DNA of 64,000 nt from Bacteroidota bacterium. Lineage in GTDB: Bacteria > Bacteroidota > Bacteroidia > Chitinophagales > Chitinophagaceae. The notes under the pieces are model-generated. The model saw nothing but the letters and a program-made list of their open reading frames with translations. It was not told the origin of the DNA and searched no databases. Positions 21,663 to 31,894 of the stretch are shown here, in pieces (position 1 is the stretch's first letter; each line of letters opens with the position of its first letter). Where the stretch lies: the NCBI GenBank assembly GCA_016715505.1, contig JADJZY010000033.1, forward strand, positions 124,001-188,000, in the 5' to 3' direction. A program made the position numbers and the translations under genes.

Positions 21663-23804
21663 ATGTCAGAAAAGCTTACGGCCCCTTCAGGCCCATCAAC
21701 CAACGAAAGTTCTCCCCTTTCTCCGATTTGGAAAAAAATTTATCCAATCAGTCTAGCTTTCATTTTTATAGCAATGACCATCATGAGTTTTTCCTATGGA
21801 TTAAGCGGTGATGAGGTCGATATGAATGAATACGGAAAAGCTATTCTTCGCTATTTTACCTCATTCTTTTCGGATGAAACGGTTTTTAATATGCCAAAAG
21901 AATACAACCGGGATGGTGTGATTCAATATTACGGGGGATTGTTTGATTTGATTTGTGCCATTGTAAATACCATTTCGCCGCTGGACGAATACACCACCAG
22001 ACATATCCTCAATGCCTGGGCCGGATTTTTAGGAATCTATTTCGCATCAAAAATCGCCTTAAAATTTATGCATGAACAAACGGCAACGATGCTGGTCTGG
22101 CTCATGTTTTTATCGCCATTCTTTTTGGGTCATGCCATGAATAACCCGAAAGATATCCCCTTTGCGTCCGCTTACATTATGGCCATTTATTTTATGATTC
22201 AGTTATTTGAACGTATTCCCAAACTTCAAAAAACCGACTATCTCTGGGCCATCCTCAGTATTGGTGCAACCATTAATATCCGTGTTGGAGGGATCTTATT
22301 GATTCCATATTTGGTTGTATTTCTGGTGATTACCTATATCGTTCAAACAAAATTCAGGAAAGAAGCTTTTAATTTTTCTGCTTATCTCAAACCCATCCTT
22401 ATTACAGGTGGTTTGGGCTATTTAGCCGGGAGTTTATTATGGCCTTATGGGTTACAAAATCCCATTCAAAACCCCTTGACCGCTTTGAGTGAAATGAGTA
22501 ATTTCAAAGTCAATATTCGTCAACTTTTTGAAGGTGAAAAAATATTTTCAGGTGAATTACCCTCTTATTTTTTAACGAAGAGTTTTGCCATTACCAACAC
22601 CTATGCCGTTCTTGCAGGATTGATTTTAATGGTCGTTTTTTTATGGGGATTTCGTAAACAAATGAAATCTGAAATATTGTATTTTATTTTATTCACCGCC
22701 TTCTTCCCATTAGCCTATATCATTTACAGCAAATCAAATGTATATCATGCCTGGCGCCATGTTTTGTTTATTTTCCCGTCCATGGCCATTCTCGCCAGTT
22801 TTGGCTGGCACAGTGTAGGGCAATTATTGGATAAATTTAAAATAAAAATGGCCGGTTTGGCAATCTTAGGCTTTATGCTTCTGGAACCACTTTATTTTAT
22901 CGCTTCCAGCTTCCCAAATACTGTTACTTACCACAATCATATTGTTGGAGGTGTAAAAAGGGCATACTACCAATATGAAGTTGACTACTACTACAATAGC
23001 TTAAAACAATGTGCAGATTGGTTCAAAAAAAATGAATATCCCAAAATCAAAGACGGCGATTCGGTGATCGTACTCACCAATGCCGCCCATCTCTTGGGTA
23101 AGTATTTCCCGGGTGATAAAAAAATGTATATCGATTATATGCGGTATCATGAAAGAAATCAAAAAGTATGGGACTATGCGGTTCTTCATATTGCGCTCAT
23201 TCCAAACGAAGACATTCAATCCGGAGCATGGTTGCCATCATCTACCATTTATAAAGCAGAGGTTTTTGGGAAACCTTTGTGTGCAATCATCAAGCGCCCT
23301 TCTAAAGATGATTTAAAAGCCTTTGCTTGTTTACAACGCAATCAGATGGACAGCGCCTTAATGTACTTCCGCTCCTATTTGCAAAAAGATCCGGATAATA
23401 CCTATATCCTGAATACCGCCGCGAATATTCTGATGCAATCCGGTCAGGTTAATGAAGCGGAAGGAATGGTTCAAAAATCTTATCAAAAAGATCCATCCAA
23501 TCCAGAAACTCAAAACCTGAAAGGCATGATGGCCTTACAGAAAAAAGATTTTAATGGCGCGATACAAATATTTAATCAGTTGATTCAACAAAATCCGCAA
23601 TATGCTCAAGGCTATTTTTACCTAGGCTTAGCTTATCAAGGGGCTGGTAATTTTCAACAGGCTTTAACCATGTTGAATACAGCCTCACAGGATGAAAGTT
23701 TACGATTAAATTGTTATAAAACAATGGGTGATATTTACACGCAAATGGGTAATCCCACCGAGGCATCCAGATTGTATCAGGCTGCAGGACTTACACCCCA
23801 ATAA
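21663..23804 (+). CDS. Multi-pass membrane glycosyltransferase (GT39-like) with C-terminal TPR domain
   Basis: 713 residues. About 10 hydrophobic segments occupy residues 25-420, preceded by an acidic first periplasmic loop containing GDEVDMNEYG, the position where GT-C transferases carry catalytic Asp/Glu. Such proteins use polyprenyl-phosphate sugars to glycosylate periplasmic lipids or proteins. After a soluble domain (about 430-560), at least four tetratricopeptide repeats follow (about 560-710; for example YFYLGLAYQGAGNFQQAL). GT-C plus TPR suggests a complex-bound protein glycosyltransferase, by inference. The next genes make a heptose nucleotide, which fits surface glycan work. Confidence 0.75.
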   Translation: MSEKLTAPSGPSTNESSPLSPIWKKIYPISLAFIFIAMTIMSFSYGLSGDEVDMNEYGKAILRYFTSFFSDETVFNMPKEYNRDGVIQYYGGLFDLICAIVNTISPLDEYTTRHILNAWAGFLGIYFASKIALKFMHEQTATMLVWLMFLSPFFLGHAMNNPKDIPFASAYIMAIYFMIQLFERIPKLQKTDYLWAILSIGATINIRVGGILLIPYLVVFLVITYIVQTKFRKEAFNFSAYLKPILITGGLGYLAGSLLWPYGLQNPIQNPLTALSEMSNFKVNIRQLFEGEKIFSGELPSYFLTKSFAITNTYAVLAGLILMVVFLWGFRKQMKSEILYFILFTAFFPLAYIIYSKSNVYHAWRHVLFIFPSMAILASFGWHSVGQLLDKFKIKMAGLAILGFMLLEPLYFIASSFPNTVTYHNHIVGGVKRAYYQYEVDYYYNSLKQCADWFKKNEYPKIKDGDSVIVLTNAAHLLGKYFPGDKKMYIDYMRYHERNQKVWDYAVLHIALIPNEDIQSGAWLPSSTIYKAEVFGKPLCAIIKRPSKDDLKAFACLQRNQMDSALMYFRSYLQKDPDNTYILNTAANILMQSGQVNEAEGMVQKSYQKDPSNPETQNLKGMMALQKKDFNGAIQIFNQLIQQNPQYAQGYFYLGLAYQGAGNFQQALTMLNTASQDESLRLNCYKTMGDIYTQMGNPTEASRLYQAAGLTPQ

Positions 23805-23827
23805 TGTTTTGAATAAAATTAAAATGG

Positions 23828-24424
23828 ATGAATCCCATGAATATACAGGAACAAATTCAACAAATCATTGCAGCCTCAATCGATACGAAGAAAAAGCTGC
23901 TAGAAAATCCAGGTATCATTGCCACATTAAAAACATGCAGCGAAATAATCAGCCAGACTTTTCGTTCGGGAGGTAAAGTTTTGTTTTGTGGAAATGGGGG
24001 CAGCGCTGCCGATGCCCAACACCTTGCCGCAGAGTTTTCCGGAAGGTTTTACACCGACCGCGATGCTTTACCCGCTGAGGCGCTTCATTGTAATACCTCT
24101 TATTTAACGGCCGTTGCCAATGATTACAGCTATGATGTGGTTTATGCCCGCATGATTAAAGGAATCGGACAACCGGGTGATGTATTGATTGGATTATCCA
24201 CGAGTGGCAACTCCAAAAATATTGTTGAAGCCTTTAAAGCCGCCAAGCTAAAAAATATGATTACCATTGGCTTAACCGGAGAAAGCGGCGGTGTGATGAA
24301 AAATATCAGCGACCATTTGCTGAATGTGCCGAGCAATGATACACCACGTATCCAGGAATCGCATATTTTATTGGGGCATATCATCTGTCAATTGGTTGAG
24401 GAAAATTATTTTGGTCATGCATAA
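23828..24424 (+). CDS. gmhA: Phosphoheptose isomerase
   Basis: SIS-domain enzyme converting sedoheptulose 7-phosphate to D-glycero-D-manno-heptose 7-phosphate, cytoplasmic. FCGNGGSAADAQHLAAEFSGR, GLSTSGNSKN and PRIQESHILLGH are diagnostic of GmhA (the related DiaA lacks the tail motif). Two in-frame ATGs (23828 and 23837) are possible; the second gives MNIQEQIQQ. The 3' end overlaps hddC by 8 bp, so an operon with hddC and gmhB is secure. A usable length of about 196-198 residues is normal. Confidence 0.9.
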   Translation: MNPMNIQEQIQQIIAASIDTKKKLLENPGIIATLKTCSEIISQTFRSGGKVLFCGNGGSAADAQHLAAEFSGRFYTDRDALPAEALHCNTSYLTAVANDYSYDVVYARMIKGIGQPGDVLIGLSTSGNSKNIVEAFKAAKLKNMITIGLTGESGGVMKNISDHLLNVPSNDTPRIQESHILLGHIICQLVEENYFGHA

Positions 24425-25139
24425 AGATTGTATCATTCTGGCAGGAGGTTTGGGCACTCGTTTGCGTGAATCCGTACCCGATAAACCAAAATGTTTGGCT
24501 GATATCAATGGCAAACCCTTTTTGTATTATTTGTGTAAACACCTGAAAAAACATCATTTCTGTAAAATTATTTTTTCGGTAGGCTATCAAAAAGATATGG
24601 TCAAGGATTATATCATGTCGCATCGGGATGAGTTTCCTTTTGCCTTTGATTTTGCAGAAGAAGAAGAGCCTTTGGGAACAGGTGGAGCTATTTTAAATGC
24701 GCTGCCATATTCAGATACCGAAGATGTATTTATTGTGAACGGAGATACATTTATGGATGTGAATCTGGATCAATTGCTGAATTTTCAACAAACGAAAATG
24801 GCAGATTGTACCATAGCGTTGAAGCCAATGTCCGAGGCCGACCGTTATGGATTGGTGAGCATCAACGAACAATTTCAGGTAGAAGGATTTGAAGAAAAAA
24901 AACCTGGCTCATCAGGATTGATCAATGCCGGAGTCTATTGTTTGTATCGAAATTCATTTTTGAATATCCCTTTTGATAAAAAATTCTCCTTCGAAAAAGA
25001 TTATCTGGAAAAATATCTGAACGAACGCGACTTCTTTGGCTATGTTTCTGATGGGTACTTCATTGATATTGGCATACCTACCGATTATGCCCGGGCCCAA
25101 AACGAAATTCCTTCTTTATTCTCCACAAATATTTCATGA
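24417..25139 (+). CDS. hddC: Heptose-1-phosphate guanylyltransferase-like nucleotidyltransferase
   Basis: Nucleotidyltransferase that probably joins GTP and D-glycero-alpha-D-manno-heptose 1-phosphate. The N-terminal pyrophosphorylase signature LAGGLGTRLRE followed by PKCLADINGKPF is clear, with the metal Asp in FIVNGDTFMD. I chose ATG 24417 because translation directly gives HKDCIILAGG; longer frames upstream only read through gmhA. Flanking gmhA and gmhB place it in the GDP-heptose route rather than in general sugar nucleotide synthesis. Whether the base is guanine is inferred from context. Confidence 0.82.
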   Translation: MHKDCIILAGGLGTRLRESVPDKPKCLADINGKPFLYYLCKHLKKHHFCKIIFSVGYQKDMVKDYIMSHRDEFPFAFDFAEEEEPLGTGGAILNALPYSDTEDVFIVNGDTFMDVNLDQLLNFQQTKMADCTIALKPMSEADRYGLVSINEQFQVEGFEEKKPGSSGLINAGVYCLYRNSFLNIPFDKKFSFEKDYLEKYLNERDFFGYVSDGYFIDIGIPTDYARAQNEIPSLFSTNIS

Positions 25140-25678
25140 AAAAAATCGGTATTGACAACACCTGGTGCCTCTTTCTTGATCGGGATGGCGTCATCAATGA
25201 AGAAAAAAATGAGGATTATATCCGTAACCTCACTGAATTCCATTTTATGCCCGGTGCACTGGAAACGCTACATCAAATCACACCCTTATTTCAACGTGTA
25301 TTATTAGTCACCAATCAAAGAGGCATTGGCAAAGGACTCATGAGAGAAGAAGATTTAATAGAAATTCATACTCATTTACAGCGTGAAATTCTTTCGGGCG
25401 GCGGTAAAATGGATGCCATGTATTTTGCACCTGATTTGTCGAACGATGCCCTCAATCGAAAACCCAATCCGGGAATGGCTTATCAGGCAGTGAAACAATT
25501 TCCGGACATCGATTTGAATAAATCTATCATGGTTGGAAATCGTTTATCAGATATGCAGTTTGGAAAAAATGTGGGTATGACCACTGTTTATCTGGCTACC
25601 ACCCACCCTATTGAACCGCCCTCTCCTTTAATCGATTATTATCTCAAGGATTTAAGTGAGTTAGCTGCTATTCTGTAA
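25136..25678 (+). CDS. gmhB: HAD-family D-glycero-D-manno-heptose 1,7-bisphosphate phosphatase
   Basis: Removes the 7-phosphate from heptose 1,7-bisphosphate. HAD motifs: FLDRDGVINEE with the nucleophile Asp, VTNQRGIGKG, RKPNPGM, and VGNRLSDMQFG. ATGA overlap of 4 bp with hddC. Usual GmhB and HisB-N proteins carry a zinc loop of clustered cysteines just before RKP; here that region reads FAPDLSNDALN with no Cys, so the zinc site is lost. Length is 180 residues, normal. The kinase HddA that would complete the pathway is not in the window. Confidence 0.85.
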   Translation: MKKIGIDNTWCLFLDRDGVINEEKNEDYIRNLTEFHFMPGALETLHQITPLFQRVLLVTNQRGIGKGLMREEDLIEIHTHLQREILSGGGKMDAMYFAPDLSNDALNRKPNPGMAYQAVKQFPDIDLNKSIMVGNRLSDMQFGKNVGMTTVYLATTHPIEPPSPLIDYYLKDLSELAAIL

Positions 25679-25758
25679 GAAGCCATATTGTTTTTACCAG
25701 TTGCTTATTCAATGAAATGCTTTTAAGCCATTGCCCCTATCATTACTTTCTAGGAGGT

Positions 25759-25790
25759 TTTGTCAGGGTCTTTACATTGACTTAATTTCG
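25759..25790 (+). promoter_or_regulatory. Bacteroidota-type promoter before the beta-propeller gene
   Basis: TTTG (25759-25762), a 20-bp spacer and TAATTTCG (25783-25790), one base off the TAnnTTTG -7 consensus. The ATG follows 8 bases later, giving a very short leader. The same TAATTTCG occurs before the ECF sigma gene at 33721-33728. Confidence 0.45.
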
Positions 25791-25797
25791 TATCATC

Positions 25798-28251
25798 ATG
25801 AAATACATCCTACTCATTCTGATACTCTGTGGTCATTTTCTCATTTCAACAGCACAACAAGGGTATGCAGTTTGTGATCAGTTTCATGCCGATCAGCGCC
25901 CATGGACTTTTTTAGGGCCAATAAATGATTCAGCTCATTTGGCCGATCAACATTTTGGTGCATTAAAATGTTTTTCTATCAATCCGAGCGATAGCAACGA
26001 AATATATGTAGGTTCTTACACCGGAGGATTATTTTATACTTCCGATCGCGGTGCTAACTGGACTTGCCTAAGCGATTCATATCCAATCGCTTTGTGTGGA
26101 GTTGGAGATTTGATTGTAGATTATTCCAAAACTCCACATTCGCTAACAATAGCCACCGGATCATCGGAAAGCTGGTATGATGTTGCCAATCAGGGTATCC
26201 TTCAATCCTTTGACCATGGAAAAAGCTGGATGCCGCGATTCCCGAAAGGCCATGAGCTATTTACCTTTGATGAAGTAAAAAGATTTGTATTATCTCCCGA
26301 TTCTGCTGTCTGGTATGCCTTTGGCAAAAAAGAAATCCTTCAATCTGTCGATCAGGGGCAACATTGGAAATTAATTTTTTCGCCAAATTTGTTTCCAAAC
26401 TTCTATCAGAATAATGATTATCAGATTCAAAGTTTACAGGTGACGGAAGATGCCCAACATTTATTTTTCACAAGTTTTAGTGGGGAAATCAGAAATGCGC
26501 AAACCGCTGAAATTGAAAGGGAATCAGATTTATTGGAATGGCATATTGGAAAAGATTTGCAACCTCAACGACGGACTCAGATATTCAGGCAAGCACATAA
26601 AACACCTGATTCCCGAAATACAAACACCCTAAAAATTGTTCAAATTCCAAATCGTCCAAGGCAATTCATATTGCATCGTACCATCAATGAATCCAACGAA
26701 CAGTTTTTATATTTTATCGACATGGCTGAATTAAAAGTAGACTCACTCGTTGAAATTCAGGGTGGATCCTACGAGAGTATTTATTGGATGAATGGTCTTT
26801 GTGTAAATGCCATTAATCCATCTGTTATTTATTATGGCGGTACGACCTTATATAAATCAACCGATGCCGGGCATACCTTTTCCAATCTTTATTCATATAG
26901 TAATGGATCAAACAATATTCCTCATCCAGATATTCGACGCATGTATATCACTTACTCCAGTGCGGATGGTGAAAACGATCACTTATACCTGATGACCGAT
27001 GGTGGTTTATCTTTTTCTTCAGATGGTGGTAAACACTTTCGGAATTTAAATGGGCGTAGTTTACCGATCACACAATTTTATGGACTCAGCAGCTCACCAT
27101 TTACCGGAATCATCAGCGCTGGTTCCCAGGATAATTCCATCATGAGTTATATTCCTCAACAAAATAAATGGATTGTTGATATCAAAGGAGATGGTTATGA
27201 TATCGAATATTCAGGAATTCAGAAAGGCCTTGTTTACGGGCAATACAATTCCTTTTTATTATCCGCATCGTACAACGACATCGCTCCTTTTATGAAAAAC
27301 ACAGGTTTAGAAGCGAAACCTCATTCGATGAATAAAAGAACTTTGCACATGCATGAAAATGGCACCTTGTATGTCGCCAGTCATGATTTGGATATCTTGT
27401 TCCCGGGTCGTAATAAATGGGTTCGAAATCAAACCGGATTTGATCATGCCATACTCACTTTAGGTCTTTGCAGTTCCCATCCGGAAATTGTTTATGCTTC
27501 CCAATCCTGGTCTAAATTATTTAAAAGTACAGATAGCGGAAAACATTTTACCGATATCAGTCAGCAGTTAAAATTGGGCGATCGATTTTTTGGAGATACC
27601 CGCATCCATGCCATTTGTGTAGATCCTCAAGATCCTGATCGTTTGTGGATTTCACTCGGATATTTGGGCGATTATCTCAACCCTTGCAAAGCCACCACGA
27701 GGGTTCTCTTTAGTATGGATGGTGGAACGAACTGGGTGGACTATTCAGAAGGGCTTCCGGTATACTATCTCAGTGATATCCGATACATCGATGGTAGTGA
27801 TGATGTTCTCATTGCTTCGTCTCAACAAGGTGTATACATTCGGGAAGGGGTACAACAAAGCTGGAAACTATTAGGAAGTGAATTACCGAAATGCATCATT
27901 ACAGAATTGAACATCAATTATTGCAGAGGTAAAATCATCGTTTCTACTTATGGTCGTGGGCTGTGGGAACATGATCTACCGGATATCCGACGCAAACCAA
28001 CGTACATTAATCGCCCCTTGATTATTTCTCCGGGGCCGGGTCAAAAAGAATTTTATTCAAAAGGAGATATCTCGCTAGGTAAAAAGGGTAAACTTGAAAT
28101 ACACATGCCTGTCCATATGCCTAAAGGGGGGCAGATTACCGTTCATCATGAGGACCAAATTCAGTTCATTGGTGAGGGTAAAATCATCAATGCCTGTGAC
28201 GAGAAATGGAATGGTATAATTGTGAAAGGAAAAAAGCGAAAAAAGAAATAA
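25798..28251 (+). CDS. Secreted sortilin/BNR-type beta-propeller protein
   Basis: 817 residues with a signal peptide (cleavage likely after STAQ). Repeated motifs of the Asp-box/VPS10 type recur, such as YTSDRGANW, QSFDHGKSW, QSVDQGQHW, KSTDAGHTF, FSSDGGKHF, KSTDSGKHF, FSMDGGTNW, spaced 40-90 residues; these form the propeller blades. The ending VSTYGRGLWEHD is typical of the fold's last blade. A further ~80-residue C-terminal segment ends in a basic run KGKKRKKK and shows no recognisable T9SS sorting domain. Ligand unknown. Preceded by its own promoter. Confidence 0.75.
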   Translation: MKYILLILILCGHFLISTAQQGYAVCDQFHADQRPWTFLGPINDSAHLADQHFGALKCFSINPSDSNEIYVGSYTGGLFYTSDRGANWTCLSDSYPIALCGVGDLIVDYSKTPHSLTIATGSSESWYDVANQGILQSFDHGKSWMPRFPKGHELFTFDEVKRFVLSPDSAVWYAFGKKEILQSVDQGQHWKLIFSPNLFPNFYQNNDYQIQSLQVTEDAQHLFFTSFSGEIRNAQTAEIERESDLLEWHIGKDLQPQRRTQIFRQAHKTPDSRNTNTLKIVQIPNRPRQFILHRTINESNEQFLYFIDMAELKVDSLVEIQGGSYESIYWMNGLCVNAINPSVIYYGGTTLYKSTDAGHTFSNLYSYSNGSNNIPHPDIRRMYITYSSADGENDHLYLMTDGGLSFSSDGGKHFRNLNGRSLPITQFYGLSSSPFTGIISAGSQDNSIMSYIPQQNKWIVDIKGDGYDIEYSGIQKGLVYGQYNSFLLSASYNDIAPFMKNTGLEAKPHSMNKRTLHMHENGTLYVASHDLDILFPGRNKWVRNQTGFDHAILTLGLCSSHPEIVYASQSWSKLFKSTDSGKHFTDISQQLKLGDRFFGDTRIHAICVDPQDPDRLWISLGYLGDYLNPCKATTRVLFSMDGGTNWVDYSEGLPVYYLSDIRYIDGSDDVLIASSQQGVYIREGVQQSWKLLGSELPKCIITELNINYCRGKIIVSTYGRGLWEHDLPDIRRKPTYINRPLIISPGPGQKEFYSKGDISLGKKGKLEIHMPVHMPKGGQITVHHEDQIQFIGEGKIINACDEKWNGIIVKGKKRKKK

Positions 28252-28281
28252 TTTTACCTCAGGATTTAAAAAAATAAATCG

Positions 28282-28587
28282 ATGAAAAAATACTTATTCA
28301 TACTATTTATGCTCCTTCCATTTATTTCTGAAGCCAGAGGAAGTCGTGAAATGCACGACCAACAAAGGAAACAAGAAAAAATTATCCAAAAGGCCTACCG
28401 AAACGGCCAGGTCACAGAAAATGAATATCGAAAATTAATGGAGGAACAATCCATCATCAAAAAAACAATAGAATTAGCAGAACGTGACGGATTTTGGACG
28501 CCGGATGAAAAGAAAAGAGTTTCCACGAAGTTAAACCGGGCCGAAAAACGATTAAAGCGCTACAAAAATAACCATGAGATTTATTAA
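28282..28587 (+). CDS. Small secreted, highly charged helical protein
   Basis: 101 residues: a signal peptide (first ~18 residues, ending EARG) and a mature part full of Lys, Arg and Glu with helix-forming pattern, for example LMEEQSIIKKTIELAERDG. No domain recognised. Its 3' end overlaps the next gene by 14 bp, so the two are likely co-transcribed. No family assignment is offered. Confidence 0.6.
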   Translation: MKKYLFILFMLLPFISEARGSREMHDQQRKQEKIIQKAYRNGQVTENEYRKLMEEQSIIKKTIELAERDGFWTPDEKKRVSTKLNRAEKRLKRYKNNHEIY

Positions 28588-29509
28588 TACTGGAACCCTG
28601 ACACTTCTGCTCACTTTATTCCTTCGCGTTGAAAAGAGCGATGCCCAACAAATTGTTTACCGCCCTGATTCCATCGTTTACTACCAAATGTTTGGATTGG
28701 ATACCATTGGTTTACAAGCCATCAAAAAAATCATTTACGAGTATGATCTTCAATTCCGACCTATTGTGCGAAATGAGTATCGTTTTGACCGTGTTTCGGA
28801 TAAATGGATCAATCATCGCCGCTCGACTTATCAATATATCGCACAGGAAGTAGTCATTCGAAATTTTAGCATCAATATGGCTTTCGAACAAATTCCGATT
28901 GATCGTGAAATTTTGATTTATAAAATTGCTCCTTTTCAAATGCTTCAAAAAAGAAGGGAAACATACGACTCCGTGAATCGTTCCACTACCTTGCGTCAAC
29001 AAACTTTATTTCAATATGAGAAAGATAGTTTAACGCATATGGATGAAAATACCTTGAGCACCACATTCTATAAAAGTTCGCAAAGCGATTTCAAAATGAG
29101 TAAACAAATACTCAGTGAAGAGTGGAAAGAATTTACAGAATTAGATGGTCTTGTAAAACAACATCATAAAAGAAAGTACTTTTTTCAAAAAGGCCAATTG
29201 ACTCAGAAAGAAACGCTATTTATAAGTGATAGCAATCGATTAAAAACATCGGTTTATGTGTACGACAAAACAAATAAATTAATTGGTGATAGTTTGTATA
29301 CGATAGCCCCCCGGCAAAAAGGCAGACATTACGAACAATTCATCCAATATCTATATGATAAAAATGATCATTTACAGGAACAACGTATTTTGCAAACTGA
29401 CGCCAAAGGCAAAGCTAAAGTTTCAACCAATAATCAACTCATTCGGTATTATTGTCGCAAGGAGTCTCCTATATTGATTGAACCCATTGGACAATATATC
29501 TATCGTTAA
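28574..29509 (+). CDS. Secreted protein of unknown function with YD-like repeats
   Basis: 311 residues, with a putative signal peptide (MRFINTGTLTLLLTLFLRVE...). The mature part has repeated strand motifs of the form Tyr-Asp/Glu with spacing like RHS/YD or MORN-type antiparallel repeats, such as IIYEYDLQFRPI, FQYEKDSLTHMD, YVYDKTNKLIGD and YLYDKNDHLQEQ. It overlaps the small secreted protein before it by 14 bp. Function unknown; extracytoplasmic location is the only safe inference. Confidence 0.6.
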   Translation: MRFINTGTLTLLLTLFLRVEKSDAQQIVYRPDSIVYYQMFGLDTIGLQAIKKIIYEYDLQFRPIVRNEYRFDRVSDKWINHRRSTYQYIAQEVVIRNFSINMAFEQIPIDREILIYKIAPFQMLQKRRETYDSVNRSTTLRQQTLFQYEKDSLTHMDENTLSTTFYKSSQSDFKMSKQILSEEWKEFTELDGLVKQHHKRKYFFQKGQLTQKETLFISDSNRLKTSVYVYDKTNKLIGDSLYTIAPRQKGRHYEQFIQYLYDKNDHLQEQRILQTDAKGKAKVSTNNQLIRYYCRKESPILIEPIGQYIYR

Positions 29510-29518
29510 CGACTCGAT

Positions 29519-30897
29519 TTAAAGTTTTTCAACAGCATCTCTGCCTGTCTCCAAAGCACCCTCCATAAAACCTTGCCAGTTTTCCGATAAATGTTCTCCT
29601 GCAAAAATGGTATGAAGATGTTTTGATTCAGTGCTTCAAACAATTCAAACCATTGCCCTTTTCCATAAAATGCATAAGCTCCCAATGAATAGGCATCATT
29701 GCCCCAATAATAATTGCTTTGTTTTTCGCGATATGCATCGATATCTCCAAATGCTGGTTTTAACGCTTGTCGGATAGCTTCTGCATTGACTGCATCACTT
29801 TGATTTGCAACGACCGCAGCTTTATCACCTATCGTATAACTGATCAATACGCCTTTATCTGTGCCAGTCTGCAATTTAGTGGCATGATAAAAATAATGCG
29901 CAGAGGTATCCGTGAGTAAATCAAAACTTTCATCCTTCCAGAACCTTTCAGAATATCGGGTAGCATGTTTATTAATGCGGGCATATTGTAGTTGATCAAT
30001 GGCCCTTAACATGGAAGATGGAAGTGCAGGTTGCCAGATCATCTTTTTTAGGGCCAGTGTAGGAACGGTACAAATCAAACGATCCCCTTCAAAGGTTCTT
30101 CCGCCTTTACAAATAACCTGTACCCGCTTATTTTGAATGATTTGTAAAACATGAACTCCACTATGTACTCTATCCGGAAACAATTCCATCATTTTTCGAG
30201 CAAGCGTTTGATTCCCGCCAGTCATTTTTTTATCCATCTGATTGATGGAACCTTCGCTCGTTTTGGCATATTCATCCAGAGCCGCATACGCCGATACGTG
30301 ACGTATACTTTCCCCAAAATCGGTACTATCCATCAATTCATGTAACTCCAGATCGGTGTCAGTACAACCGGCATTGTATAAATATCTCCACCAATCAATT
30401 GGATCAATGGAACGGCCCAACTGTTCCTTTTTTTCATCACTCAAATTTCGATAATAGCTTAATAAACTGCTGTATTTATCTGACCATTTTCGGGAAAACA
30501 AATCCTGTACAGATTCATGATAACGACCTTTATAAATGGCTCTTGTTTTCAGTTGATTGTCTTGCACCGGTATTCCAAACTGATCACAGAGTTTTAAAAT
30601 GAAACTGTGATCATTGCCAATCCATTCGGCACCCAATTCTGTTATCAATTGATTCCCCTCCATCATGGGATATGAAAATACGCGGCCTCCTACCCGATCC
30701 CGACTTTCAATCACCTCAAACGGAATGCCTTTGAGATGACAATGATAAGCGGCAGACAAACCAGCAAATCCCGCGCCTATGATCAAGACTTTTGGTTTTT
30801 GGTGTATGGCGAATGCGGATATCGGACTGGAAACAATAGCCGCCCCAGCGGTTAACTTCAAACTTTGTTGAAGAAAAGTTCTACGAGACAATTTCAT
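29519..30897 (-). CDS. Flavin-containing amine oxidase with Tat-like leader (one frameshift)
   Basis: FAD-dependent oxidase of the monoamine/polyamine oxidase family. A twin-arginine leader, SRRTFLQQSLKLTAGAAI, suggests folded export. The dinucleotide-binding motif IIGAGFAGLSAAYH and ESRDRVGGRVFS follow. The ORF as called ends in nonsense at 29506; a one-base shift near 29615 restores the expected ending HTIFAGEHLSENWQGFMEGALETG (in parts: TIFAGEHLSENW, FMEGALETG), with stop at 29519. Substrate cannot be told from sequence. Repaired length is about 459 residues, usual for the family. Confidence 0.82.
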
Positions 30898-30971
30898 GAT
30901 GGAGGTTGGATTGGTTAATCAAACCAAATTTAAACCTTTTTCATGGATCAATCTGCCATGACTTCAGACTT

Positions 30972-31694
30972 CTATTCAATGGGTAAACCGGTGAGTTGAC
31001 GGAAAATTTGCTCCAGCGACAATCCCGGATAGTTTTGTTTAAGATTAGGAAGACTTTGATCGGCAACTATACTCCCTTGATTGATTAAAATCACCCGATC
31101 GCACATGGCCTCAACTTCCTGCATGATATGGGTAGAGAGAATGACTGTTTTTTTCTTTTTCCAAAATGCCGAATCAATTCACGAATCTCCACAATTTGAT
31201 TGGGATCCAAACCGGATGTGGGTTCATCCAAAATCAGCACCTCAGGGTCATGCAACATGGCCTGCGCAATACCAACCCTTTGTTTATACCCTTTTGACAA
31301 TTCACCAATTTTCTTTTTCGATTCCTTGCTTAATCCTGTTTGAAGAATCATTTCATCCACCCGACTAGCAGAGTTTGATCCTAATTTGTGCACGCCTGCC
31401 AGGAATTCCAGATACTCACGGACATATATCATGATAAAGTGGATTACTTTCGGGTAAATAACCAATGCGCGATTTAATGGCCAATTCGTTTTCACTCACA
31501 TCCATACCGCATACAAAGGCTTGTCCGGAAGTAGGTGGAATATAACCCGAAAGGATTTTCATGGTCGTTGATTTTCCGGCTCCATTGGGTCCAAGAAAAC
31601 CTACGATTTCACCTTTTGCAATTTCAAATTGTATGGCATTTACGGCAATTTGTTCGCCATAAACTTTTGTGAGTTGTTGTACTTTAACCGACAT
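30972..31694 (-). CDS. gldA: GldA-type ABC transporter ATPase (two frameshifts)
   Basis: ATPase resembling GldA, the ATP-binding subunit of the GldAFG transporter needed for gliding in flavobacteria. The three frames together give VQQLTKVYGEQIAVN, Walker A GPNGAGKSTT, YLPESNPLYHD, signature LSKGYKQRVG, Walker B VLILDEPTSGLD, switch LSTHIMQEVEA, and an ending FRQLTGLPIE. Repairs are needed near 31430 (about two bases, between NPLYHD and YVREYLEF) and near 31150 (between HFGK and TVILSTHI). Start taken at MSVKVQQL. The permease genes gldF/gldG are not in the window. Confidence 0.8.
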
Positions 31695-31894
31695 ATTCCA
31701 CTGCAAATTTGGTGGTTTTTATCGTATTTCCCGACTTGATTTTCAGATTTGCGACAATTTATCGTTTCTACATGAAATAATCCCGAATCATACACGATGG
31801 ATTCATCCACATTTTTCCGCGTTTTGTGTAAAACTAAATTTCTAGCCCATACACTTTCTTTTACTTTTACCACATCACCCATAAGATATTTTGT

